A stretch of DNA of 64,000 bases, taken from contig NZ_JABBFY010000001.1 in the NCBI RefSeq assembly GCF_012927115.1, positions 248,001 to 312,000 on the forward strand, written 5' to 3'. Source of the stretch: Sphingomonas sp. G-3-2-10 (GTDB lineage Bacteria; Pseudomonadota; Alphaproteobacteria; Sphingomonadales; Sphingomonadaceae). Made by a program: the position numbers and the translations under genes. Within the stretch, counting starts at the first letter, position 1. Every line of letters begins with the position of its first letter. Below are positions 51,797 to 61,138 of this stretch, one piece after another. The notes below the pieces were generated by a model. It did no database searches and had not been told where the DNA came from. It saw nothing but the letters and a program-made list of their open reading frames with translations.

Positions 51797-52798
51797 TTAT
51801 TTGCCGTAATGCGCGCGATACCATTTGACGAAGGCGAACACGCCCTCGCGCACCGTCGTGCCCGGGATGTAGCCGGTGAGCGCCTTGAGCAGCGACGGAT
51901 CGGCGGAGGTGGCGGGCACGTCGCCGGCCTGCATCTCCATCATGTTGAGCCGCGCCTTGATGCCCAGCGCTTCCTCCATCGTCTCGATGAATTCCATCAG
52001 CGGCGTCGGCTGGCCGCCCGCGATGTTGACCACGCGATAGGGGGCAACGGGCGAGAGGCTGTCGATGCCCGCCACGCGGTTGCTCTCGTTCGGCACGACA
52101 TCGGCGAGGCGGGTGATCGCTTCGACCAGATCGGAGACATAAGTGAAGTCGCGCGCCATCTTGCCGTGGCCATAGACGTCGATCGGCTCGCCCTTGAGCG
52201 TGGCCGAGACGAACTTGAACAGCGCCATATCGGGCCGGCCATAGGGGCCATAGACGGTGAAGAAGCGGAACGCCGTGGTCGGCACACCGAACAGGTGCGA
52301 ATAGCTGTGGGCCATTCCCTCCATACTCTTCTTGGTGGCGGCGTAGAGGCTCATCTGGGTGTCGGTCCGCTGGTTCTCGCCGAAGGGCATGTCCTCGTTC
52401 GCGCCATAGACCGACGAAGTGGAGGCGAGCATCAGATGCTTCGGCTGGATGCGGCGCGCGAGTTCGAGCACGTTGAACGAGCCGACGAGATTGCTGTCGA
52501 CATAGGTGCGCGGCGCTTCGATCGAATAGCGCACGCCCGCCTGTGCGGCGAGATGGACGATGATGTCGGGTTCGGCGAGGTCCGCGGCGCGATCGAGCGC
52601 GGAGGCATCCTCCAGCATCCCCTTCACGAACCGGAAGTTCTGGCTCTCCGACAGCGAGGCGATGCGGGCTTCCTTGAGGCGGACATCGTAATAGTCGGTC
52701 ACGCCATCGAAGCCGGTGACCTGATGGCCGTCGGCGAGCAGGCGCTTCGCGAGGTGGAAGCCGATGAAGCCGGCGGTGCCGGTGATCAGAAAGCGCAT
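51797..52798 (-). CDS. NAD-dependent sugar epimerase, UDP-glucuronate 4-epimerase-like
   Basis: 333 residues of the extended short-chain dehydrogenase type. The Rossmann motif [15 protein letters not shown] is at the start; the catalytic Tyr-x-x-x-Lys is in [12 protein letters not shown] and the Ser/Thr in ASTSSVYG. The order of patterns ([38 protein letters not shown]) matches UDP-glucuronate 4-epimerases that make UDP-galacturonate. It is 80 bp beyond cysD and near an exopolysaccharide locus, so it may supply a uronic acid for a surface polysaccharide. Confidence 0.87.
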   Translation of the reverse strand: MRFLITGTAGFIGFHLAKRLLADGHQVTGFDGVTDYYDVRLKEARIASLSESQNFRFVKGMLEDASALDRAADLAEPDIIVHLAAQAGVRYSIEAPRTYVDSNLVGSFNVLELARRIQPKHLMLASTSSVYGANEDMPFGENQRTDTQMSLYAATKKSMEGMAHSYSHLFGVPTTAFRFFTVYGPYGRPDMALFKFVSATLKGEPIDVYGHGKMARDFTYVSDLVEAITRLADVVPNESNRVAGIDSLSPVAPYRVVNIAGGQPTPLMEFIETMEEALGIKARLNMMEMQAGDVPATSADPSLLKALTGYIPGTTVREGVFAFVKWYRAHYGK

Positions 52799-52876
52799 GA
52801 ATAACCCCTCATCGCGGCGCCTGCGGCCGCTTCCCGCGAGGTCCCGACTACATGCTGCGATTGCGAAGGGTCAACC

Positions 52877-53890
52877 TCAGCGGAGTTCGGGCAGGCTGTT
52901 CCCGGCCATGAATTCGGGGCGCGGCGACTGGCCGGCGGCCTTCATCGCGGCGATGCGGGCGATCTCGCCATTGACGATCTCGATCCGGTCGCCGGGATCG
53001 GGATGGGTCGGTGCGTCGAGGAAGCCGAGCGGATTGGCCTTGCGGTGGCGCTCCCAGAAAGTGACGATCGCGCGCGGATCGTAACCGGCGCGATCCATCA
53101 GATAGACGCTGAGCCGGTCGGCCTCGATCTCGGTCTGCCGCACCAGCCGCGCGCTGCGGCCGAACTGGCCCAGCATCCCGCGACGGATGCCCATCGCGTC
53201 GAGGCGCTCGCGGTGGCGCAGGATGTTGTGCGCCATTTCATGCGCGATGACCGTTGCGATCTGTTCCTCGCTGCCCGCGAAGGTCATCATGCCGGTGCTG
53301 ATCTCGACATAGGTGCCGTCCGCGCGCGAGCCGATGCTTGTGCTGACCACCGTCTGGAAATGGCTGGCGCAGCCGGACGGAGCCGGGATGCGCAGCGTCA
53401 GGGTCTGGGAGCCGCGCCGGATGCCGAGATCGATCGTCTGGTCCGCAGCAGCGCGTTCGAGCTGGACGAGCAGTGCGGCCATGCGGTCATAAGATTTGCG
53501 CGCGCCGGGTTTGGCGGCGGGCAGGGGCGCGCCGTCGATGGTCAGCACCGCATCGTCGGCGCGCAGCCCGGCCGTCGCGGCGGGGCTGGCGGGAGCGACG
53601 GCGAGGATCTGCGGCGCATCGGTGAAGCCGAACGCGGTACGGGCATCGTCCTGCTCGGCGCGGGCATATTGCGACAGGTCATGGAGCGTGAAGCCGGCAA
53701 GCGGGACCTGGCGCGCGCACAGGTCGCCGCCGCCCATCGCGAGCCGGTAACCAATTCCGGTAAGAAGCTGATCGAAGCGTTGCTGGGCGCGAAGTCCCTC
53801 GGGATCGGCCGATGCCGGAGACGAATCGAGTGCGGTTGCGAAAAGAATCGCCGCTAAAATCAGAGCCCGGCGCTGGATTTTGGCTCGCAT
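52877..53890 (-). CDS. Exported M48 family metalloprotease with PDZ-like insert
   Basis: 337 residues with a signal peptide (LILAAILFATALDSSPASA). A PDZ-like segment lies near residue 90 (APASPAATAGLRADDAVLTI), then the zinc site VIAHEMAHNILRHRE (HExxH) and, later, EIEADRLSVYLMDRAGYDP with the third ligand Glu. This architecture is found in periplasmic M48 proteases of the BepA/YfgC or LoiP type, which act on misfolded envelope proteins. It stands alone before the exopolysaccharide locus. Confidence 0.88.
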   Translation of the reverse strand: MRAKIQRRALILAAILFATALDSSPASADPEGLRAQQRFDQLLTGIGYRLAMGGGDLCARQVPLAGFTLHDLSQYARAEQDDARTAFGFTDAPQILAVAPASPAATAGLRADDAVLTIDGAPLPAAKPGARKSYDRMAALLVQLERAAADQTIDLGIRRGSQTLTLRIPAPSGCASHFQTVVSTSIGSRADGTYVEISTGMMTFAGSEEQIATVIAHEMAHNILRHRERLDAMGIRRGMLGQFGRSARLVRQTEIEADRLSVYLMDRAGYDPRAIVTFWERHRKANPLGFLDAPTHPDPGDRIEIVNGEIARIAAMKAAGQSPRPEFMAGNSLPELR

Positions 53891-54078
53891 CGCGACGGAT
53901 TAGGCGCTGTATGGAGGGGCGGCAAGCGTCCAATGGCGACAGGCATGTCTCTGCACCGCCGCGACATTTTTGCCGCAATGCAAAAACTTTTTAACGATTG
54001 GCGTGTTTAGGTTGACCAGAACCGGCCAATATGGAATGACTCAGGCTGCGGATTAGAGTTGTAGAGGGAGTAGACAAT

Positions 54079-54336
54079 ATGGGGATTGTACGTAGCAGCG
54101 TCGCCGCAATGGGCGCGATTGCACTGATTTCCGCTTCGGCAGCCGGTGCTGCTGTCCGTCCTTCGGACTCCCTCGTCTCGGCCAGTTCGGTTGCGAAGAC
54201 CGCACCGGTGCAGGGCCGCCAGGGCGCCCAGCTCGAAGATGCGAACGAACTTACTCCGACCGCATGGCTGCTGATCCTGCTCGGCCTCGGCACCGCAGGC
54301 TTCGCTCTGCACCAGGCGCTTACCGAAAGCCCGTAA
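54079..54336 (+). CDS. Small membrane-anchored protein heading the exopolysaccharide locus
   Basis: 85 residues from MGIVRSSVAAMGAIALISAS. A signal peptide (to AAGAA) is followed by a short Ser/Gln-rich stretch and one C-terminal helix (TAWLLILLGLGTAGFAL). No known domain. A strong terminator 28 bp after its stop cuts it off from the polymerase gene, so it has its own promoter in the long 54.0-kb gap (TTGACC at 54013 may be the -35). Similar small proteins precede polysaccharide genes in other sphingomonads, by impression only. Confidence 0.65.
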   Translation: MGIVRSSVAAMGAIALISASAAGAAVRPSDSLVSASSVAKTAPVQGRQGAQLEDANELTPTAWLLILLGLGTAGFALHQALTESP

Positions 54337-54363
54337 GCCCGGTCCGCGAGACGGTTTTCAAAA

Positions 54364-54397
54364 GGGCCGCGCTTGTACCTCAAGCGCGGCCCTTTTT
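54364..54397 (+). terminator. Strong intrinsic terminator
   Basis: GGGCCGCGCTT (54364-54374), a seven-base loop, AAGCGCGGCCC (54382-54392) and TTTTT (54393-54397): an 11-bp perfect stem with a U-run, ending the transcript of the small membrane protein gene. AAA just before the stem allows weak function in the other direction. Confidence 0.92.
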
Positions 54398-54460
54398 GTA
54401 ATTTGTGCTGGTTATCCGGCCACTTGCGTAGCATGACTCCAGCGACTTGAAGGGGGCGAT

Positions 54461-57067
54461 GTGAGCGAGAGCGAAGTGAATCAGCCGGCTGCGGCTGCGC
54501 CTGCCGGAGCCTTGCCGACGGTCTCGGCCCTCTTCCGTCCGACGGTATTGCTTCCTCTGCTCCTGTTGATCGCGGCCTTCCTGTTCGGGGGCGCCGCAGC
54601 CGGACAGCCGCTGCGCGATCTTGCGGTCGGGCTGGTGGCGGTCGTGGTGCTGGGGCTTGCCGCCGCAGGCTGGATCGGCCGACCATTTTCCCCGTCCGCA
54701 CGAGTGCCGCTGATCCTGATCGGCCTGCTGGGCCTGTTGTTCGTCGCGCAACTGGTGCCGCTGCCCGCCGGGCTATGGTCTTCGCTCGCCGGGCGTGACC
54801 TTTCGGCGAGCGTGCTCGCGCTGATCGGCGCACCGGTCGGGCCGCGGCCCTTGTCGGTCGATCCCGAACTGACGGTGCTCGCCGCGCTGGCGGTGCTGCC
54901 AGGCGTGGCGATGGCGGTGGCGGTGATGCGGATGAGCGCATCGCAGCGGCTGGTGCTGGTCTGGGCCACGATCGCTCTGGCGCTGGCCAGCCTGGTGTTC
55001 GGCGTGCTGCAGGCGAGTTTCGGCGCGCAGGCCGGGACGATCACCCTTTACACCAACGCCCATACCGGACTGCCTATCGGGGTGTTCGCCAACACCAATC
55101 ATCAGGCCGACCTGCTGGTGATCGGCTTCGTACTGGCCGGGATGTTCGCCCCCCCGATCCGCGATGCAATGGCGCGCCGGCGGTTCGATCGATCGATGTG
55201 GCTCTACGGCCTGATGGTGGTCTTTGCAGCGGGCGTCGTTGCCTGCGGATCGCGATCCGGCATCGCGCTTATGGGGCTGGGGCTGGTCGCGATCGTCCTG
55301 CGCGAGCGGCTGGCGGGACATGTCCGCACGCTGGCGATCGGCGGGATCGGGCTGGTAGTGGCCCTGGGGCTGCTGGTCGCGTTCAATCCGATCTTCGCGC
55401 GCGCTTTTGCCGATTTCTCGAACACCGATGACGGACGTTTCCATTTCTGGCCCAACGTCGTTTACGCGATCGAACATTTCGGCTGGACCGGAACCGGGGC
55501 GGGAAGCTTCGACGGGGTTTATCGCTCCGTCGAGACGCTCGACACGCTGTCGCAGCGCTACCTCAACCATGCGCATAACGATTATCTCGAGCTGATGCTG
55601 GAGATGGGCGTGCCCGGCGCGCTCCTGCTGATCGCGTTCATGGGCGTGCTCGTGTGGCGGGTCATCCGGCGGCCCACGACGGGCGTGGAGGGCTGGCTTG
55701 CCTATGCGGGCCTGAGCTGCAGCGGTCTGCTGCTGCTCCATTCGATGGTGGATTATCCGCTGCGCACGCCGTTGCTGAGCGTGGTGTTCGGCCTGTGCTG
55801 CGCGCTGCTGATCGATCCGCCGGCGCGGGGCGAGCAGCCGGCGGCGGCGAGCGGCGCGCTGCGCTGGGTGCGTCGCGGCGCGGTCGTGATCGCGGCGGCC
55901 GGGCTTGGCTATGTCACTGTCCTCTATGGCCTGACGGCATCGGCGATCGAGGCGGGCGACGCGAAGACGGCGCTCCGGATCCGGCCGAACTCGGCCGAGG
56001 CGCTGTCGATCGCGGCCGAGCAGGCGCTGGGCCGCGACGATGTTCGTTCGGCCGAACGCTATGCGCGCGCGTCGCTCGCGATCACGCCGCGCGACGTTCG
56101 CGCGCTGCGGGTGCTGGGGATCGTCGTCACGCTGTCCGGGCAGACCCAGCTGGGCGGGCAATTGCTGCTGAGCGCGGGGTCGCTGAGCTGGCGCGACGAG
56201 ATCACCCAGGTGTGGCTGATCCGCGCGGCGCTGTCCGAGCGGAATTTCGTCACCGCTTCGCAGCGGATCGACGCGCTGTTGCGCAGCCGCCAGCTGTTCG
56301 ACGAGATGCTGCGGCTGGTGCACGATATGGCGCGGACTGCCGAGGCACGACCCGAGCTGGCCGCGCGTCTGGCCGACGAGCCCTTGTGGCGGCGCGAATT
56401 CTTCGGCGACATGAAGGCGATCGCACCGGAATCCGAAGCGGGGCACCTGCTGCTGATCGAAGCGCTGATCCAGCATGAGGGCGGGGCGCGGCGCAGCGAA
56501 GTGGCGCCGTTCGTCGAGCATCTGATCAAGCGCGGGCAGTTGGGCGCAGCCCGGCGGTTGTGGCTGGCGACGCGCGGTCCGGGCGCGGAAACTGTGGCGG
56601 GCGGAATCTTCGATGGCGATTTCACCCAGGATCCGCTGGCTGAGGACCAGCAGCCGCGTTACCCGTTCGAGTGGCAGTTCGATGCAGGAAGCGGCGGCAA
56701 TGCCGCGCTGGGCGCCGCGCCGCTGCTGGTGGGCGAGGATGCGATGTTCGTGCAGGCGAGCGCACCCAATGTCCGGCTGGCGCGACAGTTGATCCTGCTC
56801 CCCGCAGGCGCGCGCCAGCTGCGCTATGACGTGGTCGACAGCGAGGGTGGGGCGCCCGATCAGTTCCGCTGGCGTATCCTGTGCATCAACGGCACCGAGC
56901 TGAAGCTGGGGCCGGTGCGTCGGGAGACGAGCGGGCAGAAGCGGACCTCGGTTCAGGATTTCGCCGTTCCCGCCAACTGCCCCGCCATGTATGTCGAGCT
57001 ATATTCGCGCGCCGGTGTGAGCAGTTCGCCGGTGGAGGCATGGTTCGATCATGTTGTCGTCCAGTGA
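54461..57067 (+). CDS. O-antigen-ligase/Wzy-type polymerase fused to helical repeats and a beta domain
   Basis: 868 residues from a GTG. Residues ~25-450 hold about a dozen membrane helices with the Wzy_C/WaaL signature loop FGWTGTGAGSFDGVYRSVETL and HAHNDYLELMLEMGVPGALL. From ~480 to ~730 is an Ala-rich helical part with TPR-like pairs (LSIAAEQALGRDDVRSAERY). The last ~130 residues are beta-rich with a FDGDFTQDP start and IWFDHVVVQ-like end, looking like a carbohydrate-binding jelly-roll. It should polymerise or ligate the repeat unit made by the genes that follow. The long soluble tail is unusual for the family. Confidence 0.82.
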   Translation: MSESEVNQPAAAAPAGALPTVSALFRPTVLLPLLLLIAAFLFGGAAAGQPLRDLAVGLVAVVVLGLAAAGWIGRPFSPSARVPLILIGLLGLLFVAQLVPLPAGLWSSLAGRDLSASVLALIGAPVGPRPLSVDPELTVLAALAVLPGVAMAVAVMRMSASQRLVLVWATIALALASLVFGVLQASFGAQAGTITLYTNAHTGLPIGVFANTNHQADLLVIGFVLAGMFAPPIRDAMARRRFDRSMWLYGLMVVFAAGVVACGSRSGIALMGLGLVAIVLRERLAGHVRTLAIGGIGLVVALGLLVAFNPIFARAFADFSNTDDGRFHFWPNVVYAIEHFGWTGTGAGSFDGVYRSVETLDTLSQRYLNHAHNDYLELMLEMGVPGALLLIAFMGVLVWRVIRRPTTGVEGWLAYAGLSCSGLLLLHSMVDYPLRTPLLSVVFGLCCALLIDPPARGEQPAAASGALRWVRRGAVVIAAAGLGYVTVLYGLTASAIEAGDAKTALRIRPNSAEALSIAAEQALGRDDVRSAERYARASLAITPRDVRALRVLGIVVTLSGQTQLGGQLLLSAGSLSWRDEITQVWLIRAALSERNFVTASQRIDALLRSRQLFDEMLRLVHDMARTAEARPELAARLADEPLWRREFFGDMKAIAPESEAGHLLLIEALIQHEGGARRSEVAPFVEHLIKRGQLGAARRLWLATRGPGAETVAGGIFDGDFTQDPLAEDQQPRYPFEWQFDAGSGGNAALGAAPLLVGEDAMFVQASAPNVRLARQLILLPAGARQLRYDVVDSEGGAPDQFRWRILCINGTELKLGPVRRETSGQKRTSVQDFAVPANCPAMYVELYSRAGVSSSPVEAWFDHVVVQ

Positions 57068-57185
57068 TCAGCAGTTGGATTTTCGGGACGGACTTTGCTG
57101 CGCTGCGGAATGAGTGTCTTGTTGCTGAAACAAGCAGCTATAGAATGAACGTTCATGTGAGCGAGTCGGGCGGGCAGGGGGAGCA

Positions 57186-58580
57186 ATGAACGCCGAGTTT
57201 GGCATACCCATTGCCGATGACGATCCCGCGCTCATCGCAGCCGGGAAGCGCCGCCTGTCGCGCAGGGCGGTTCGCATCCGGCTTCATGCCAGCCTCGTCG
57301 CGCTCGATGTCATCGCCATCTTCGCCAGCCTGTTGTTCGCATCGTTCGTCTATCCGGTGGGCGTGGGCGAGGCGATCACGATCGCCCTCGCGCTGATCCC
57401 GATCTATGTGCTGAGCGCGTTCGGTTCGCGTTCCTATTCGACCGAGGCCATCGCCAGCGCGCCACTGGGCGTGACACGTAGCCTTCAGTCGCTCGTCGTC
57501 GCGACGGCGGCTGTGATCTTCATCGCTTTCTACCTCAAGGCCAGCGCCGACATCTCGCGCGTGATCTTCGCGATCGGCTTTATCGGCAGCGCGATCACGC
57601 TGGCCTCGGGACGCTATTTCTTCGCCAAACATGCGCGGTCGATGCTGGGCGAAAGCCCGTTCATGATCGTGCTGATCAGCGATGGCACGGTCAGCGTCTC
57701 GCCCGAGGAATATTCGGCGATCCTGCCCGCCTCGAGCTTCGATCCCGAAGCGCACGATCCCCAGATGTACGACCGGCTGGCGCGGGCGCTGCGCACCGCG
57801 GATCGCGTCGTGGTGGGTTGCGCGCCCGAGCATCGCCTGGCCTGGGCGCATGCGCTGAAGGGATCGAACGTGCAGGCCGAGATTCTCGCGCCCGAGCTTC
57901 ATTCGATCAAGCCGATGACCGTAGCGCGTTTCGCGGGCACGCCCACTTTGGTGGTGTCGCGCGGGCCGCTGAACCTGCCGAGCCGCATCCTGAAGCGCGC
58001 CTTCGATATCGGCGTGGCAGGCGTCTCTCTGGTCCTGATCCTGCCGGTCATCCTGATCTCGGCATTGCTGATCAAGCTGGAGAGCCGCGGTCCGGTGTTC
58101 TTCGTCCAGATCCGCATCGGCCGCGCGAACGAGCTGTTCCGGATGTACAAGTTCCGCTCGATGCGGACCGACCTGACCGATCACAGCGGCGATACGCTGA
58201 CTGCGCGGGGCGTCGACCCGCGGGTGACGCGGGTGGGCAAGTGGCTGCGCAAGACGAGCATCGACGAGCTGCCGCAGCTGATCAACGTGCTGAAGGGCGA
58301 GATGAGCATCGTCGGCCCGCGCCCGCACGCGCTGGGCGCGCGGGCGGCGGACAAGCTCTATTGGGAAGTCGACGGGCGCTACTGGCATCGCCATGCCGCG
58401 AAGCCGGGGCTGACGGGGCTTGCCCAGGTGCGCGGCTATCGCGGCAACACCGAGGAAGAGCACGACCTGACCAACCGGTTGCAGTCGGACCTCGAATATC
58501 TCGAGCGCTGGTCGCTGTGGAAGGACATGATGATCATCGCGATGACCTTCCGGGTGCTGCTGCACAAGAATGCGTTCTGA
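57186..58580 (+). CDS. Polyprenyl-phosphate hexose-1-phosphate transferase (priming glycosyltransferase)
   Basis: 464 residues. Four to five N-terminal helices, a central Rossmann-like region, then a bacterial sugar-transferase domain at the C-terminus: [59 protein letters not shown] and VGPRPHALG, ending in [19 protein letters not shown]. This is the WcaJ/ExoY/SpsB type that loads the first sugar phosphate on undecaprenyl phosphate; in sphingan producers SpsB/GelB loads glucose. It is 118 bp after the polymerase gene in the same direction. Confidence 0.92.
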   Translation: MNAEFGIPIADDDPALIAAGKRRLSRRAVRIRLHASLVALDVIAIFASLLFASFVYPVGVGEAITIALALIPIYVLSAFGSRSYSTEAIASAPLGVTRSLQSLVVATAAVIFIAFYLKASADISRVIFAIGFIGSAITLASGRYFFAKHARSMLGESPFMIVLISDGTVSVSPEEYSAILPASSFDPEAHDPQMYDRLARALRTADRVVVGCAPEHRLAWAHALKGSNVQAEILAPELHSIKPMTVARFAGTPTLVVSRGPLNLPSRILKRAFDIGVAGVSLVLILPVILISALLIKLESRGPVFFVQIRIGRANELFRMYKFRSMRTDLTDHSGDTLTARGVDPRVTRVGKWLRKTSIDELPQLINVLKGEMSIVGPRPHALGARAADKLYWEVDGRYWHRHAAKPGLTGLAQVRGYRGNTEEEHDLTNRLQSDLEYLERWSLWKDMMIIAMTFRVLLHKNAF

Positions 58581-58626
58581 TCGCGGTGCCGATGCAGGCC
58601 GGTGAGGGCCGCCGGGATGGGGCGGC

Positions 58627-59712
58627 ATGACGATCGAGGGTGCGCGGCCTCGCGCGACATTGGCGAATGTCGAGATATTGCGCTTCGTGGCGGCATTCCT
58701 GGTGCTGGTCGAACATCTGCTTCACGCGTTCGAGCGCGGCTATGTCCATACCGGAGCGCTGCATTCGCCGGTGCCGGTGCTGTGGCGATCGGGTGTCGAT
58801 ATCTTCTTCGTAATCAGCGGCTTCATCATGCTGCACGTCAGCGGCAACAGCTTCGGCAGCACGGCTTCCGCGAAGGATTTCATCGTTCGCCGGATCATCC
58901 GTGTTGTGCCGATGTACTGGCTGTTCACGTCGCTGATGGTGGCTGCGGCGCTGGCCCTGCCCGGGCGGGTGAACAACGCCGCGCTCGATCCGGCGCATGT
59001 CGGCCTGTCCTATCTGTTCATCCCGTGGCCGCGCCCTGACGGGCAACTGCTCCCGCCGCTGGGGCCGGGCTGGACGCTCAATTTCGAGATGTTCTTCTAC
59101 GCGGTCTTCGCGATCGGGCTTTGCTTTCGCAGGACCGCGGGACTGGCGCTGATCGGCGGCATCTTTGCCCTGGCGATCCTGCTGGGGAGAGTCTTCGGGC
59201 TTGGGCTCGGGCCGTTCGTCTTCTGGACGCAGCCGATCATCATCGAATTCCTGTTCGGAATCGGGCTCGCGGCGCTCTTCGGTCGGGGCATCCGGCTGGG
59301 TGCGCTGGCGCGGATCGGGCTGATCGCCGCCGGTGTGGTGCTGGGCGGCTATGCCGAGCTGCAAGATTTCTCGTTCGGAACGCGCTGGCTATGGGCGGGT
59401 GTTCCTTCGCTGATGATCGCCGCCGGCGTGATACTCGGGCCGGAATTGCCGGACAGCCGCCTTCGGCGCTGGCTGATCGTCGGCGGCGGGGCCTCCTACG
59501 CCCTGTATCTGTCCCATCTCTTCTCGCTCAAGGCGATGGGCATCGTGTGGCAGAAGATCGGAATCCAGTCCTCGCTTGGCTTCCTGATCGTGGCGGGTAC
59601 GGCGGCGGTCCTAGGGGCGGTGCTCGTGCATCTCTATGTCGAAACGCCGATGATCCGCGTGGCGCGACGGCTGCTTACTCGCGGTCAGCGCGACGCGAGC
59701 ACTTCGCCGTAA
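58627..59712 (+). CDS. Acyltransferase family 3, polysaccharide acetylation candidate
   Basis: 361 residues with about ten helices. The start NVEILRFVAAFLVLVEHLLH carries the conserved N-terminal R and H of the family, followed by SGVDIFFVISGFIMLHVSG and FIVRRIIRVVPMYWLFT. These membrane enzymes move acyl groups onto sugars. The gene's last 28 bases overlap the end of a convergent glycosyltransferase gene. Confidence 0.88.
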   Translation: MTIEGARPRATLANVEILRFVAAFLVLVEHLLHAFERGYVHTGALHSPVPVLWRSGVDIFFVISGFIMLHVSGNSFGSTASAKDFIVRRIIRVVPMYWLFTSLMVAAALALPGRVNNAALDPAHVGLSYLFIPWPRPDGQLLPPLGPGWTLNFEMFFYAVFAIGLCFRRTAGLALIGGIFALAILLGRVFGLGLGPFVFWTQPIIIEFLFGIGLAALFGRGIRLGALARIGLIAAGVVLGGYAELQDFSFGTRWLWAGVPSLMIAAGVILGPELPDSRLRRWLIVGGGASYALYLSHLFSLKAMGIVWQKIGIQSSLGFLIVAGTAAVLGAVLVHLYVETPMIRVARRLLTRGQRDASTSP

Positions 59713-60941
59713 ATCGACAGCAGTCCGCTCAGGTGCCGCTCCATATCGGTCGGCGCGGACCAATAGCCGTCATAGCCGGCGTGTCCCATTCGGCGGACCA
59801 GATCGTCATCGGCCAGCATGGCGAGCTTGCGGGCGAGATCGTCGGCATCGCCATTCGCGAAGATCAGCCCGGTCTCGCCATCGCGGACGGCGCTGGCGGG
59901 GGCGGTGCCCGAGCTGACCACGACCGGCACGCCATTGGCCAGGGCTTCGGGCACGACCATGCCCTGCGTTTCGCGCCAGGTCGCCGGGAGGACCACGGCG
60001 CGGGCGTTGCGCAGCCGGGCCGTCACACCCGCGCGATCGAGCCAGCCGGTTACGGTCGCCTGCGGGCAGCGTGCCAGCACTTCGCCGGCAAGCTCGCCTT
60101 CGCCCACGAACACCGGCGCAAGGCCCTGTGACGCGGCGGCTTCGGCAAGGATCAGCGTACCCTTTTCGCGCGAGAGACGGCCGATGAAGAGGATGTCGGC
60201 ATTGGCGGCGGGATTTGCAGGCCCGGCATCGGTCACGTCGATCGGATTGGCCAGCACGGTCAACGGACTGCCCGTGGGCAGCAACGGGCGATAGATGCCG
60301 GCGGCATAATCCGTCACCGAAACCAGCCGGTCGACGATGCGCGGCGCGCGGGCGACCTGCTCGAGCGACAGCTGGCGCGCGATCCGCCAGATCTTGTGGA
60401 GGCGGCTGCGGGAATCGCAGTTCCGCATCAGGCAGGCGGAGGTCATGGGCCGTAGCTCGCACGGCCTGCCGGTGGGGAAATCGTGCAGCCCGGCATTGGG
60501 GCAGACGAAGCCATAATCGTGCAGCGTCGCGACGATGGGAACCCCGGCCTTGTGCGCGGCGGCGAAGACGCTGGGGGAGAGGCCCTTGCTCCAGCTGTGG
60601 ATGTGCACGATCGTGCCTGGGCGGGGGAGGCGAGCGAGCAGCGTCGCGAGGCGTCGTTCGGCATCGCGGTTCCACAAGGCGCGGAATGCAGCCTTGCCGC
60701 GCACGCTCTCGTCGCCGATCTCGTCGGTCTCGACCAGTTCGACCTGCACGCCGGCGGCGGTGAGCTCATCCCAAATCGCCGTGCCGCCGGCGAACAGCGT
60801 CACCGCGACCCCCGCGCGTGAGAGCGCGGCCGCGGACTGGAGCGCGACTGCCGAGGCGCCGCCCTTGGGTACGGCGCGATCGTTGACGATGACGACGTGG
60901 TGGAGGGTCGGTGGAAGGGGCGCCGGTGGTCGCGTCTGCAT
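59685..60941 (-). CDS. GT4 family glycosyltransferase
   Basis: 418 residues from MQTRPPAPLPPTLHHVVIVN; earlier in-frame codons reach into the promoter region and are not preferred. GT-B fold: donor domain with DILFIGRLSREKGTLIL, PVFVGEGELAGEV and the EX7E region TQGMVVPEALANGVPVVVSSG; acceptor side with VNDRAVPKGGASAVALQSAA. A Cys-rich segment around FVCPNAGL / TSACLMRNCDS is typical of some capsule-type enzymes. It faces the other genes of the locus and is convergent with the acyltransferase. Confidence 0.9.
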   Translation of the reverse strand: MQTRPPAPLPPTLHHVVIVNDRAVPKGGASAVALQSAAALSRAGVAVTLFAGGTAIWDELTAAGVQVELVETDEIGDESVRGKAAFRALWNRDAERRLATLLARLPRPGTIVHIHSWSKGLSPSVFAAAHKAGVPIVATLHDYGFVCPNAGLHDFPTGRPCELRPMTSACLMRNCDSRSRLHKIWRIARQLSLEQVARAPRIVDRLVSVTDYAAGIYRPLLPTGSPLTVLANPIDVTDAGPANPAANADILFIGRLSREKGTLILAEAAASQGLAPVFVGEGELAGEVLARCPQATVTGWLDRAGVTARLRNARAVVLPATWRETQGMVVPEALANGVPVVVSSGTAPASAVRDGETGLIFANGDADDLARKLAMLADDDLVRRMGHAGYDGYWSAPTDMERHLSGLLSIYGEVLASR

Positions 60942-61138
60942 TCGGGAAGCGGCCTTTGGCGACAGGAGGGCGACCGTAACCGGGCGCTTGCCCGTTACCG
61001 TACCGGAATATCGCGCCGGGACATTCTTCCGCAACGCAAAAAGCGCTTGTGTGTTGCGGTGCGGCAAGGGCATCTGGAGGCGATGAAACGGCCGGGGCCT
61101 CCTTCGCAGGGGGCGTAGTTGCGGGGAGCTGGGTTCGG

